DNA of 64,000 bases from Choristoneura fumiferana. Lineage: Eukaryota; Arthropoda; Insecta; Lepidoptera; Tortricidae. Position numbers and translations under genes: made by a program. The notes under the pieces were generated by a model. It did not search any database. It saw nothing but the letters and a program-made list of their open reading frames with translations, and was not told the DNA's origin. This document shows, piece by piece, positions 43,975 through 54,108 of this stretch (position 1 is its first letter; each line of letters opens with the position of its first letter). Location of the stretch: NCBI RefSeq assembly GCF_025370935.1, contig NC_133494.1, positions 18,160,394 to 18,224,393 on the forward strand. The letters run 5' to 3'.

Positions 43975-44340
43975 TGCAAGGCCCTCGTAGATAGTGGTGC
44001 CAATGTGTCACTGATATCCGTTTCCCTTGCAGAGGAAATTGATTTAAAATATGAGCACAAGCTCAGTGATCCTTTGCGCGTAGCAGGAGGCTCCATGATT
44101 CAGCCTATAGGAATTGTAATACTTATATTTGATAGATAATTATTATGTAGAATTAGTGTTAGTAATTAATGATCGCACAAATTTTTGCATTCTAGGGCAA
44201 GATTTTTGACTGCAAATAATGCAATGATTGATTTTAGTAGTCATACTTTGACTTTGAATAAAAAATTCCGTGTCAATTTTATTCGAAAATTGAGTGACAC
44301 GAACGACTTTTCATTATTGACTGAAAAGTTTGTGCAAATC
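43975..44340 (+). pseudogene. Retropepsin-like protease remnant (copy 1)
   Basis: CTCGTAGATAGTGGTGCCAA encodes the D-S-G catalytic triplet of an aspartic protease. Downstream is the ILG-x-D type motif, here disrupted by indels. The frame is broken several times compared with the minus-strand copy. Confidence 0.65.
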
Positions 44341-45991
44341 AAGTTGCCATGAAAGAGGTTGAGTGCGAGCAAATTAACTCCTTGACCGTGGAAAATAAAG
44401 CGCGATCAGTAAAAAAATTGTTAGGGTTCCGTGCTTTAAATACTTTGCTTCAGGTTCGAGTGAAGGAAAGTTGGAGAAGTCGAAGTCAATTGGGAAAGCG
44501 TCGAGGATCGATAGAAAGATGGAGCAAAAGGATGCGAAAAAGGCGAGTTGAGCTCGAAGCCTGAAAGGGTACGAAAGTCGGAAAATTGCAGATGGGTTCG
44601 GCAGGTCTGATGAAGGAGCGAGAGGAACCTTCTGGTTGTTATGTAAGAGTGGCAATGCGACGACGTGAGAACGGAAACGGACCTGATAGATTCCATAGAA
44701 AAGGTAATAAAAAGTCACGTCATTGTCTAATTTATGTTAATAAAAGGTTTTTCCCACAGCAAGGATCGCTAACTGAACGAAACATAAAATTTAAAAACGT
44801 TCATTTAGGAGTGAAAGGGACGGAAAGTGATGGCTGTCTCAAGCCGAATGAACTTTATGGTTTGACTGAAAACTTTTTGAAAGTTCACCCGAGAAGTTCT
44901 GTGTCAACTGTTAGAAAAAAATTGACACGACCAATGATTGACAATGTCATTCAAATGTAAACATTGTAAATTTATTTTTTGCGATTGAATTTTATAATTA
45001 TAGGTAATTGAATTAAAAGTTTTTTGAGTAGGTAGGAAATTAATGATATAATGAATTTATATGACTAATGCGTGTTGTAATATTACTATGTGACTAATAT
45101 ATGTTTTTTTCGTGTGTTTTCATATGGGAGATCAATTAATTAAATGCAGAAATGAGATGGCAATCTGCAGCAGCCATGCAGTGGCTGATAAAACTGATGG
45201 CAGCTCCCAGCTGCTCTTGTCAAAACTGATGTCTGACGACATCGCTGGAAAACCAAACAGATAACTTTTATTTACATAGTGAACTTAATATAATTGTTTA
45301 CATATTCAACTTCACGAATATGAGATTGCCTGTTCATACATCTCCCAATGTGAACTGTAATCATATATGATGTGAATTTCTATATATAAAGAATGAGTAG
45401 TTAGTTTAGTATCTCAGCATGTGGGAGTACTTCATACCTTCATGTGTTCAATATGCCCAGAAATATGTGGTGTTAATGATGTGTATTTAATGATTGATTT
45501 TCTGTGCCTTTCAATAGTTTTCAAGCAACAGAAGTTCACACAGCCAACTGGATCGCCGATGAAGCTTGCCCAGGGGTCCACACTGGATCCATGGCTGTGA
45601 AATAATAAAAAGATGGAAACCAGCGGCTATTGCTGTCGTTGTGGAACGGCAACTCCGCTAGGGGGTGCTGAGGAACCTTCATCACCTGATGAAGGATGAT
45701 GGGCATGAAGCAAGAATGACGTGCCGGGTTGCACAGCAATGTCACGCGTCTTTAGTAGCTAGGCTTTTTACTGAAAAGGCGCCGTACCTTTTTGTTTCGG
45801 GGTTTTGGCGGCGAAGTCCCATCCTTGATTTGAAAATTTTGAAATATATAAACCTATTTATGATTGTAGTAACATAGACTAGAATTTCATGAAAAGGATG
45901 TGACTAGTCTTTAGCAAAGACCCTTTCTGTCTGTAATGTCCCCGTTAGGTAGGCCGTAGATTAGGTCCCCACCTCTGTGAGGAAGGAGATA

Positions 45992-46239
45992 TGTAGGAAC
46001 TAGGCTGTATACCGCTGGCAGGTGGTAAAACTGACCACTTGGCAGGTAGATTGACAGCGGGTATTACATGCCGGAGCGCAGATTGCTCCCGATAGCCTAA
46101 GCGCTGGGCTATGCTATGTAAATGTATTTTTAATTCTGAAATAAATCCAAATGATTGAAGTTGTTTATTTTGAACTAAGTTTAAAGTCACGCGCGTTGAT
46201 CCCCAGTACCTAAGCTCTTACCTAGTTACAGTCCCCACA
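45992..46239 (+). repeat. 3' LTR of copy 1
   Basis: 248 bp, near-identical to the 5' LTR with small indels. Confidence 0.85.
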
Positions 46240-46243
46240 TACG

Positions 46244-47215
46244 TATAATTATGAAAACGTGCGCGCCCCGCGCCACGCTTGCGTGTGTGTGTGTGTCTGG
46301 GGTGCCCAACGCGCCACATGCAATCCACGACCGTTTCCGCAACTCTCACGATGTCGTCAGTCAACCTGGTGGGAGGCCTGCCAATTCTTTGTCTTCCGGT
46401 TCGTGGTCGCCACTCTAGACTTATTTCCCCAATGTTTATCTAAGTTAGGGCTAAAATAAAGTTTTTATAATAGAGTTGCATCTTGAATATTGTACTAAGA
46501 CGTCAAGACCCTCCGGAGCCGTTTTAAAACCATATTTCTTCTTTGGTAAAATATGGAATAGAATTATTTAATACATTCGCTTGAAAGAAAATTGTTAGGT
46601 AACAGAGATTAACGGACGTTAATGAGCCGTAAGGAATTTAAAATTAATTATTTACTTCCCCGGCCTTGGCGTTTTGCTAATGAAAATTTGTGTCAGCCAC
46701 AGAAACTGTGTCAAAGTATAAAAGCTATTAATGTAACTTTCCTTTATTTTATTTAGGANGGCCGCTAATAGAGGGACCGCGCGCCGGCAATGCGGCCCCA
46801 TGTTTCATTCAACGCGACTGCGGCACGGCGCCCGCCCCGCCGCCGGCACCACCACCTGCAGCCGCGCCCAGTAGCCAGCGCGACACACGTGCACACAACT
46901 AGGCGACGACGAGACCAGCTTAATTTCTTGTTTTTTTTTTTTTTTAAATTTCATGTCATGTTTGAGAAAAGCACTATACAAGCCTCGGCCGGAACGGAAC
47001 GCGGGGTGCCGGCCTCGGCATCCCTATCCTATATATCTGTCTATATCTGCTAGGCCCGCAACCCTACTTCCCGGCCAGACTACAGTAATGTACTATTTCA
47101 GACTTTTCTTATTCGGTAATAAATAATGCTTTATAAGGGACGGTCAATTCTGGGACTTTTTGTACGGAAACAACTTTTTTAACGACTGTAAATGTGTTGT
47201 GATAGACTTGAGTAG
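46244..47215. other. Spacer between the two LTR elements, with GC-rich island
   Basis: 46,290-46,440 resembles an inverted LINE 3' end (GGTGGGAGGCCTGCCAATTC, TCTTCCGGTTCGTGGTCGCC). 46,760-46,915 is strikingly GC- and CpG-rich (GCGGCACGGCGCCCGCCCCG), preceded by TTTATTTTATTTAG, an acceptor-like tract, and containing one N at 46,759. A second GC patch is at 46,985-47,020. The open frame at 46,790-47,053 has no recognisable domain. It could be an untranslated first exon or promoter of a flanking gene; not proven. Confidence 0.4.
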
Positions 47216-47219
47216 GTAC

Positions 47220-47541
47220 TGTGGGGACTAAACTAGGTAAGAGCTTAGGTACTGGGGATCAACGCGCGTGACTTTAAACTTAGTTCAAAATAAATAACTT
47301 CTTCAATCATTTGGATTTATTTCAGAGCTTAAAAATACATTTACATAGCATAGCACCAGCCGCTTAGGCTGTCGGGAGCAATCTGCGCTCCGGCATGTAT
47401 ACCGCTGTCAAACTGTTTTTAAAGTATATATTCTAAAACATAATATAAAAAAACCTATCAGTTATATTAAAACTAGATTAATCTAACCTGCCAGGTGGTC
47501 AATTTTACCACCTGCCAGCGGTATACAGCCTAGTTCCTACA
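47220..47541 (-). repeat. 3' LTR of copy 2
   Basis: 322 bp, about 70 bp longer than the LTRs of copy 1. The extra segment (about 47,410-47,485; AAAAAAACCTATCAG and TAAAACTAGATTAATC) lies in the middle of the LTR. Confidence 0.88.
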
Positions 47542-48813
47542 TATCCCTCCTTCCTCACAGAGGTGGGGACCTAAACTACGGCCCTACCTAACGGGACATT
47601 ACAGACAGAAAAGGGTCTTTGCTAAAGACTAGTCACATCCTTTTCATGAAATTCTAGTCTATATTACTACAATCATAAATAGGTTTATATATTTCAAAAA
47701 TTTCAAATCAAGGATGGGACTTCGCCGGCCAAAAACCCCGTAACAAAAAAGGTACGGCGCCTTTTCAGTAAAAAACTATCCTAGCTACGAAAGACGCGTG
47801 ACATTGCCTGTGCAACCCGACACGTCATTCTTGCTTCATGCCCATCATCCTTCATCAGGTGATGAAGGTTCCTCAGCACCCCCTAGCGGAGTTGCCGTTC
47901 CACAACGACAGCAATAGCCGCTGGGTTTCCATCTTTTTATTATTTCACAGCCATGGATCCAAGTGTGGACCCCTGGGCAAGCTCCATCGGCGATCCCAGT
48001 TAGCTGTGTGAACTTCTGTTGCTTGAAAACTATTGAAAGGCACAGAAAATCAAACATTATATACACCATCAATTAACACCACATATTTCTGGGCATATTG
48101 AACACATGAAGGTATGAAGTACTCCCACATGCTGAGATAAACTAAAACTACTCATTCTTTATATATAGAAATTCACATCATATATGATTACAGTTCACAT
48201 TGGGAGATGTATGAACAGGCAATCTCATATTCGTGAAGTTGAATATGTAAACAATTATACTAAGTTCACTATGTAAATAAAAGTTATCTGTTTGGTTTTC
48301 CAGCGATGTCGTCAGACATCAGTTTTGACAAGAGCAGCTGGGAGCTGCCATCAGTTTTCATCAGCCACTGCATGGCTGCTGCAGATTGCCATCTCATTTC
48401 TGCATTTAATTAATTGATCTCCCAATATGAAAACACGAAAAAAAACATATATTAGTCACATAGTAATATTACACACGCATTAGTCATATAAATTCATTAT
48501 ATCATTAATTTCCTACCTACTCAAAAAACTTTTAATTCAATTACCTATAATTATAAAATTCAATCGCAAAAAATAAATTTACAATGTTTACATTTGAATG
48601 ACATTGTCAATCATTGGTCGTGTCAATTTTTTTCTAACAGTTGACACAGAACTTTCGGGTGAACCTTCAAAAGTTTCAGTCAAACCATAAAGTTCATTCG
48701 GCTTGAGACAGCCATCACTTTCCGTCCCTTTCACTCCTAAATGAACGTTTTTAATTTTATGTTTCGTTCATTTAGCGATCCTTGCTGCGAGAAAAACCTT
48801 TTATTAACATAAC

Positions 48814-49479
48814 TTAGATAATGATGACTTTTTGATTACCTTTTCTATGGAATCTATCAGGTCCATTCGCGTTCTCACGTCGTCGCATTTCTACTCTTCC
48901 ATAACAACCAGAAGGCGCCTCTCGCTCCTTCATCAGACCTGCCGAACCAATCTGCAAATTTTCCGACTTTCGTACCCTTTCAGGCTTCGAGCTCAACTCG
49001 CCTTTTTCGCCATCCTTTTGCTCCATCTTTCTATCGATCCTCGATACTTTCCCAATCGACTTCGACTTCTCCAACTTTCCTTCACTCGAACCTGAAGCAA
49101 AATAATTTAAAGCACGGAACCCTAACAATTTTTTTACTGATCGCGCTTTACTTTCCACGGTCAAGGAGTTAATTTGCTCGCACTCAACCTCTTTCATGAC
49201 AACTTCATTTGCACAAACCTTTTCAGTCAATAAAGAAAAGTCTTTCGTGTCACTCAATTTTCGAATAAAATTGACACGGAATTTTTTATTCAGAGTCAAA
49301 GTATGACTACTAAAATCAATCATTGCATTATTTGCAGTCAAAAAATCTTGCCCTAGAATGCAAAAATTTGTGCCATCATTAATTACTAACAGTCTAATTC
49401 TACAATAATAACTATCTATCAAAATATATGTATTTACAATTCCTATAGGCTGAATCATAGAGCCTCCTGCTACGCGCAA
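48814..49479 (-). CDS. Protease C-terminal part and downstream unknown region (copy 2)
   Basis: Open frame of 221 codons on the minus strand. It begins RVAGGSMIQPIGIV and has CILGQDFLTANNAMIDFS, the ILG-x-D-F block that follows the catalytic site in retropepsins. A Lys/Glu/Ser-rich stretch with no domain I recognise follows. It is out of frame with the catalytic D-S-G segment immediately upstream (49,553-49,564 complement), so the protease is split by at least one indel. No YxDD reverse transcriptase motif follows. It ends at 48,814; the remaining 1.3 kb to the 3' LTR is non-coding or decayed. Confidence 0.7.
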   Translation of the reverse strand: MRVAGGSMIQPIGIVNTYILIDSYYCRIRLLVINDGTNFCILGQDFLTANNAMIDFSSHTLTLNKKFRVNFIRKLSDTKDFSLLTEKVCANEVVMKEVECEQINSLTVESKARSVKKLLGFRALNYFASGSSEGKLEKSKSIGKVSRIDRKMEQKDGEKGELSSKPERVRKSENLQIGSAGLMKEREAPSGCYGRVEMRRRENANGPDRFHRKGNQKVIII

Positions 49480-49504
49480 AGGATCACTAGCTTGTGCTCA
49501 TATT

Positions 49505-49655
49505 TTTAAATTAATTTCTCTGCAAGGGAAACAGATATCAGTGACACATTGGCACCACTATCTATAAGGGCCTTGCAAATCCTGCCATTGAGCTCTATGG
49601 GCACAAACGTGTTCAGACTATTTTTCTCAACAGTACAAACATCGGGAAATCCTAG
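49505..49655 (-). pseudogene. Protease catalytic segment (copy 2)
   Basis: In a different frame from Gag, this segment encodes NTFVPIELNGRICKALIDSG ANVSL, with D-S-G as the catalytic triplet. It begins after a T6 run near the end of Gag. Reading it as part of one protein would need a +1 shift or an indel there. Confidence 0.7.
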
Positions 49656-50400
49656 AAAAAATCGTATTGATTTGGAAACCATCAGTATTTCCTTGATCTC
49701 CTTGACGCTGCTGCGGCACCGGCTGTAGCTGCCGCGGCCTCAAATTATACCTTCCATATGGCACACGTGATGTTCCCTGGTGTATTACTTGCGGAAATAC
49801 CATTGTTGGCGGCGTTTGGGACGTGCCATACTCCGAACGCGGCGTGAATCGAAGAGGTGGAGCATCTCCTTGCTCCCACGAGTGTTGATAATCTTTTGTA
49901 ATATTAATCGGCAGTTCTACTTTATGTGTTTTCATGTGTAATTCTGTATTAAATACATCACACAATTGCAGAATCGTTTTTCTTAGCTCCTCCTTTGACG
50001 CGAACAATCTAGACGCTAAATGTAATTGCCATTGCGAATTAATAGACTTAATAAAATGCTTGATAAATCTGCCGTCTTCAGTGATTCCTGCTTTTAAAGC
50101 TAACCTTTCTAGCTCATAATAAAATGACAGTAGCGGTTCCTTTGGTTCCTGCTTTCTATAATAAAAAGACTGTGCATAGTCTTCTTGCGACGGGAATTGT
50201 TCTACTAATCCCTTCTTTATTAAATCATACGACTCCAACGTCGTGAAATTGGCCTTGTACCAGGACAACGCAGGCCCTTCTAAGTAGAGTGCGATCGCTA
50301 CTCGCTTCTGATCTGCGGACCAATTCTTTATGATCGCAATAGTTTCAAACTGGTGGATAAAATCGTCCACATCCGAATATCCTGCGAATTTTTCTGCCAT
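49627..50400 (-). CDS. Gag-like capsid protein (copy 2), intact
   Basis: The ATG at 50,400 gives MAEKFAGYSDVDDFIHQFET and about 257 residues. An open frame extends 13 codons upstream without ATG. Residues about 10-145 look like the Retrotrans_gag domain: GPALSWYK, FYYELERLAL, and repeated aromatic/basic helices. The C-terminal 50 residues are Pro/Gln/Arg-rich (YNLRPRQLQPVPQQRQ). No CCHC zinc knuckle is present, unlike most gypsy-type Gag proteins. The intact frame, against the broken copy 1, suggests this copy is younger or better sequenced. Confidence 0.85.
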   Translation of the reverse strand: MAEKFAGYSDVDDFIHQFETIAIIKNWSADQKRVAIALYLEGPALSWYKANFTTLESYDLIKKGLVEQFPSQEDYAQSFYYRKQEPKEPLLSFYYELERLALKAGITEDGRFIKHFIKSINSQWQLHLASRLFASKEELRKTILQLCDVFNTELHMKTHKVELPINITKDYQHSWEQGDAPPLRFTPRSEYGTSQTPPTMVFPQVIHQGTSRVPYGRYNLRPRQLQPVPQQRQGDQGNTDGFQINTIFSRISRCLYC

Positions 50401-50671
50401 CTTCTTTTCTTCTCCGCAATAAACTTTTGTTGCCCGCAAATTCTATTAAACACAGGGATAGAGGAAAAAAATAAAATAACTCACAGTTGCTTCCTCAAAA
50501 ATCGATACATTTACCAAATTGCTTCACTTTTCATGCGCTTTTTTTGTCATCAAAGCTCGTCTTTTCTTAACAATTGTCCATAGACCGCTGAAATCGCTGC
50601 GGTACTCCGTCGTCCTCTGAAGCGATAGCTAAAACATAAAAAGCACACCGACCGCGCCTAACTCCACCACT

Positions 50672-50992
50672 TGTGGGGACTGTAACTAGGTAAGAGCTTA
50701 GTACTGGGGATCAACGCGCGTGACTTTAAACTTAGTTCAAAATAAATAACTTCTTCAATCATTTGGATTTATTTCAGAGCTTAAAAAATACATTTACATA
50801 GCATAGCACCAGCCGCTTAGGCTGTCGGGAGCAATCTGCGCTCCGGCATGTATACCGCTGTCAAACTGTTTTTAAAGTATATTCTAGAAACATAATATAA
50901 AAAAACCTATCAGTTTATATAAAACTAGATTAATCTAACCTGCCAGGTGGTCAATTTACCACCTGCCAGCGGTATACAGCCTAGTTCCTACA
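50672..50992 (-). repeat. 5' LTR of copy 2
   Basis: 321 bp, matches 47,220-47,541 closely including the extra central 70 bp. Inside the element it is followed by AGTGGTGGAGTTAGGCGCGG, the primer-binding-site position. Confidence 0.88.
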
Positions 50993-51289
50993 GTACCTAT
51001 TTGATATTAATTTAAGCTTGATATCTCGACGCGTTCCTTAGAAAATGGTCTTGCCATATGGATGGACAGACAGACGAAGAAAGTGATCCTAGAACGGTAA
51101 ATTACTCCACATTTGCATTATTCATAGTCAATGACTATGAATATCTAGAGTTAGCAGAGCCCTGCCTCTGCCCTTTATGTAAAATCTAGGGGATGTTATC
51201 GGAGCTTCGATTACGTTTCCGTTTGATATTAAACATCCGTTTCGGTTCCGGTTCCGTTACTTTTGAAACGGAAGTTATATCGGATGTTA

Positions 51290-51705
51290 TGCTTAAGCAG
51301 CTGTCTCACCGCCAGCGAGGAAACGATTGGCTATCGACTATTTTCTCGCTCAAGAAACGAACAAAAGATATAAGATGCTGTGTGAGTAAAAGAGACACAT
51401 ATATTAATAGTTGATCGCTGGCTGTTCCCACTGTCGGCGACAACTCGCTCTTACATCTTTTGTCGCAGCGACAAGTGCTATAAAACTCGCTGAGCTATAA
51501 TACTCGTTTAGCGATGTCAGCTTGGTAGCCGCCCCGCACGAGCGAGTCGAGTGGAGCGAGTAATCGCCCGTCGCACTTGAACACTCGCTTACAGCCAGCG
51601 ACAAAACTACACTCGCTTCTCGCTGCTCACCCACTCGTTTCTAGTTACTCGCTCTACTCGCTTCTCGCTCATCGTTGGCGGTGGGACAAGTGCCTTACCG
51701 CGGCG
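51290..51705. repeat. Foldback element rich in ACTCGC motifs
   Basis: AAGCAGCTGTCTCACCGCCA GCGA at left and TCGTTGGCGGTGGGACAAGT GCCTT at right are inverted ends with mismatches. The interior is full of CTCGCT/AGCGAG words on both strands, so it can fold extensively. It lies inside a degenerate GGTTCCG-rich stretch (51,180-51,260 and 51,885-51,985). Confidence 0.6.
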
Positions 51706-52011
51706 ACTGGACGTGAGCGGCGTATGTACATCAAAAACAAACAGAAGGCTAGAGAATGTTTCTGACACTCGCGATCACAATGGAATGACAGATTGTATAT
51801 GTGAAAACTATCATTTGATTGTGAACGTTGCGCATTAGACCCTCAGGTTTAATAGACCCACCTTTAACATCTCGTCCACCTATCACACAGGCTCCGATTC
51901 TGGTTTCGGTTCCGTTTCTAAACTAAATTGAAAACATCTGGTTCCGCTTTCGATTCCGATAAGACCACATCCGTTAGGTACATCCCTGATAGACATACGA
52001 GTACCGACAAC

Positions 52012-52385
52012 CGCTGTAAGCGAGTTCTTGAGTGGAGACCGCGTCTTGGCAAACCAAGTGTAGGACGCCCTCCGGCCAGGTAGAGTGACGAGCTGCTGAT
52101 CTGCGAAAGGCTGCTGGGTAGAAGCTGGATGCGTCTAGCCGAGGACAGGGCGTAATGGCGCTCTTTGGTGGAAGCCTATGTCCAGCAGTGGACTGCTATA
52201 GGCGATTATGATGATGATGATACATCATCATCATCAGCCTATGTTCGTCCACTGCTGGACATAGGCCTCTCCCATGGCACGCCACTGAGCACGATCCTCG
52301 GCTACTCTCATCCAGCTCTTGCCAGCCGCCCTGCGAAGATCATCGCTCCACCGAGTCTGAGGACGTCCTACGCTACGTTTACCAT
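52012..52385. mobile_element. Two RTE-like LINE ends meeting tail to tail
   Basis: 52,012-52,224 (+) ends GAAGCCTATGTCCAGCAGTG GACTGC...GATTATGATGATGATGA. 52,225-52,385 (-) starts CATCATCATCATCAGCC then GTCCACTGCTGGACATAGGC CTC. Their (GAT)n tails abut and form a palindromic junction near 52,222. Confidence 0.7.
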
Positions 52386-53235
52386 TGATGATACGATACC
52401 TGCAAAATTGTACGGATCTCTAGGTGCGCGAGTCCGACTCACACTTGGCCAGTTTTTTTGTAATATTTGCAAGAAAAATGTTTATCCCGCTATGGGAATT
52501 TTGAGCGACAATTCGCAAAAATAAGCATATAAAATTATCTCAATGTAAGCGCCTCCGAGCCCTCCGAATGTTTGAAGAGAGTTACCTAGTTACCAAATAT
52601 ATTTTGCGCACACATCTTTACCTATCTATTTGTCCTATTCTATTCACAAGACAATTCAGATAAATTTGATTCTACATAATATCGATAAAGAACCTATTAA
52701 AAAGTAATATAATGTAGGTACTTTATTATATAAATCGACCGTGTTTTTCAAAATTATTTGTTTACTTACATACAAATGTACTAAGCATACAAATATTACA
52801 CAATACAGATAGTCGTATGTATACTTATGCCATGTTTGCAGATACAAATGTGCCATATGTTTGTTTACTGTTAAAGAAAATGTGGACATACCTACTTACA
52901 TAATTAATAAAGCACATAGGTAGTATCTAAGTAGGTACAATCTAATAAGACAATTTTTTTATTATATCGTTGTGGTGCAGTTCAATCCAAACATACATGG
53001 TATACTTAAGCTGTTACAAAAATAAAAGTAAGTATTCTTCCTTGCTACCAAAACGTCGTATGTGGATCGCGATATGAAAACAAATGCTCCCTTTTCGATC
53101 CGCGCAGCCGGACAGCTGTCACGTTGGGCTGTGGATCAATACTGTTATCAAAGTGTATGTGTTTATGCGCGTAGTACACACACAGCCGCGCTCCGATGAG
53201 GTCGTCTGCGATAACGTAAACTAAAGGAAATGTAA
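52386..53235. other. Upstream of the TBC1D16-like exon
   Basis: AT-rich up to about 53,040 with a family M-like scrap (GTGCGCGAGTCCGACTCACA at 52,423). 53,050-53,235 is richer in GC and may be 5' UTR. I saw no convincing promoter motif. Confidence 0.4.
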
Positions 53236-54108
53236 ATGATGCCGCTACCCGACCTCTTGAAGAGAGCCTCGAGCTACTTCTTGGGACTCGAATTCGAGGA
53301 GAATGAAGAGCCACCAGACTACGTCAACAACGAGATATTGTTTTGCAAGAACAACGTGTGCGTACATCCGCCGACGGTCGCAAGACACGAGCTGGATATA
53401 GTGCATTCATCCTGGATACTTGACCGTGACTACAAAGGTATTTACGGACCAACATAACAATGCCAAACGACCTACGCTCTTCTTAAATTGGATTCCAAAC
53501 TCCACACTCAAAAAATGCCCGTCTGCCGCTGAAACGAGCCCGAGCGACGAGTTGGATTACGGAACAAGACAACCAAAGAAATTCCATACACTAAACCGAA
53601 GAACTCCGCATCTAAGATAGATTCTAACAACGAAAACGCATTTTCAGACTCATCCGAAACGACCAGTATTAACTCTAACTCTGATAAGCATAGCATTAAA
53701 TCTAACGAAACGCGATACACTCAGAATGAAAATACCCAAGATGACTTGTCGTCCAGCTCAAAACGACAGTGAAGACCGTTGATTCGGCTAAAGACAGCGT
53801 TTTTGGAGTTTCGAGAAGGACGACTCGAAAGACGACGTGTTTCTGAATGACAAACACGTAAGATCGCAGTCCATGACATCCGTCAATATAACTATAGCTA
53901 ATCCTACGGTTGAAAACATTGACTTGACCCCCGACTCGATTTCCGGCGACAAGTTCATTAGGTCGCTATCTATGAGTTCATGCGACGAAGGGAACCCTAA
54001 TTGGATGAGCACACCAGAATTCTTGGCTCTGAAGCACAATTTAGTCTTTCCTGATAGCGTCCAGAGTTCACCGGTGCCACAGAGACGAGCACCAATTAAA
54101 TGCCGAAG
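53236..54108 (+). CDS. TBC1D16: TBC1D16-like Rab GAP, first coding exon (frame broken by indels)
   Basis: ATG 53,236 opens MMPLPDLLKRASSYFLGLEF. The block EILFCKNNVCVHPP then, one frame over, GYLTVTTKVF...PTLFLNWIPNS matches the N-terminal region of TBC1D16 as I remember it (KNNVCVHPP, PGYL, L-x-WVPNS). The Ser-rich middle continues in changing frames. The last part is STPEFLALKHNLVFPDSVQS SPVPQRRAP...CRR, with a donor CGAAG|GTAATG at 54,109. TBC1D16 is a cytoplasmic GTPase-activating protein for endosomal Rabs; its TBC domain should be in later exons beyond the window. Frame changes are needed near 53,411, 53,563, 53,765 and 53,808, mostly next to short homopolymers. Consensus errors are more likely than a pseudogene, but both are possible. 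Confidence 0.8.

Larger units (their letters stand above)
42627..46243 (+). mobile_element. LTR retrotransposon, copy 1 (gag/protease only)
   Basis: 5' LTR 42,631-42,883 and 3' LTR 45,992-46,239 both start TGTAGGAACTAGG and end AGTCCCCACA (TG...CA). The left flank is GTAC; the right flank reads TACG, possibly GTAC with one base lost. A purine tract, GAGGAAGGAGATA, precedes the 3' LTR. The interior encodes Gag and protease-like sequence. Several one-base differences from copy 2 break the frames. I found no reverse transcriptase, RNase H or integrase motif, so this looks non-autonomous. Confidence 0.88.
47216..50996 (-). mobile_element. LTR retrotransposon, copy 2 (inverted relative to copy 1)
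   Basis: The element is 47,220-50,992, with 4-bp duplication GTAC at 47,216-47,219 and 50,993-50,996. LTRs are 47,220-47,541 (3') and 50,672-50,992 (5'). The interior is the same as copy 1, including the purine tract next to the 3' LTR, but with longer open frames. A 4-bp target duplication and TG...CA ends fit Ty3/gypsy-type integration, though no integrase is encoded. Confidence 0.9.

Noticed and set aside
44374..44718. Minus-strand open frames inside LTR copy 1
   Set aside because: They are antisense to the protease/downstream region that is open on the sense strand in copy 2.
46790..47053. 87-codon open frame in the GC-rich island
   Set aside because: Arg/His-rich low complexity, ends in repeat sequence, with no recognisable domain; kept only as a possible untranslated exon.
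47845..48072. Possible env-like or third protein at the 3' end of LTR copy 2
   Set aside because: 75 codons without signal peptide, membrane segment or known motif, and broken in copy 1.
49934..50119. Plus-strand 61-codon frame repeated at 43,433
   Set aside because: It is the antisense of Gag in both LTR copies.
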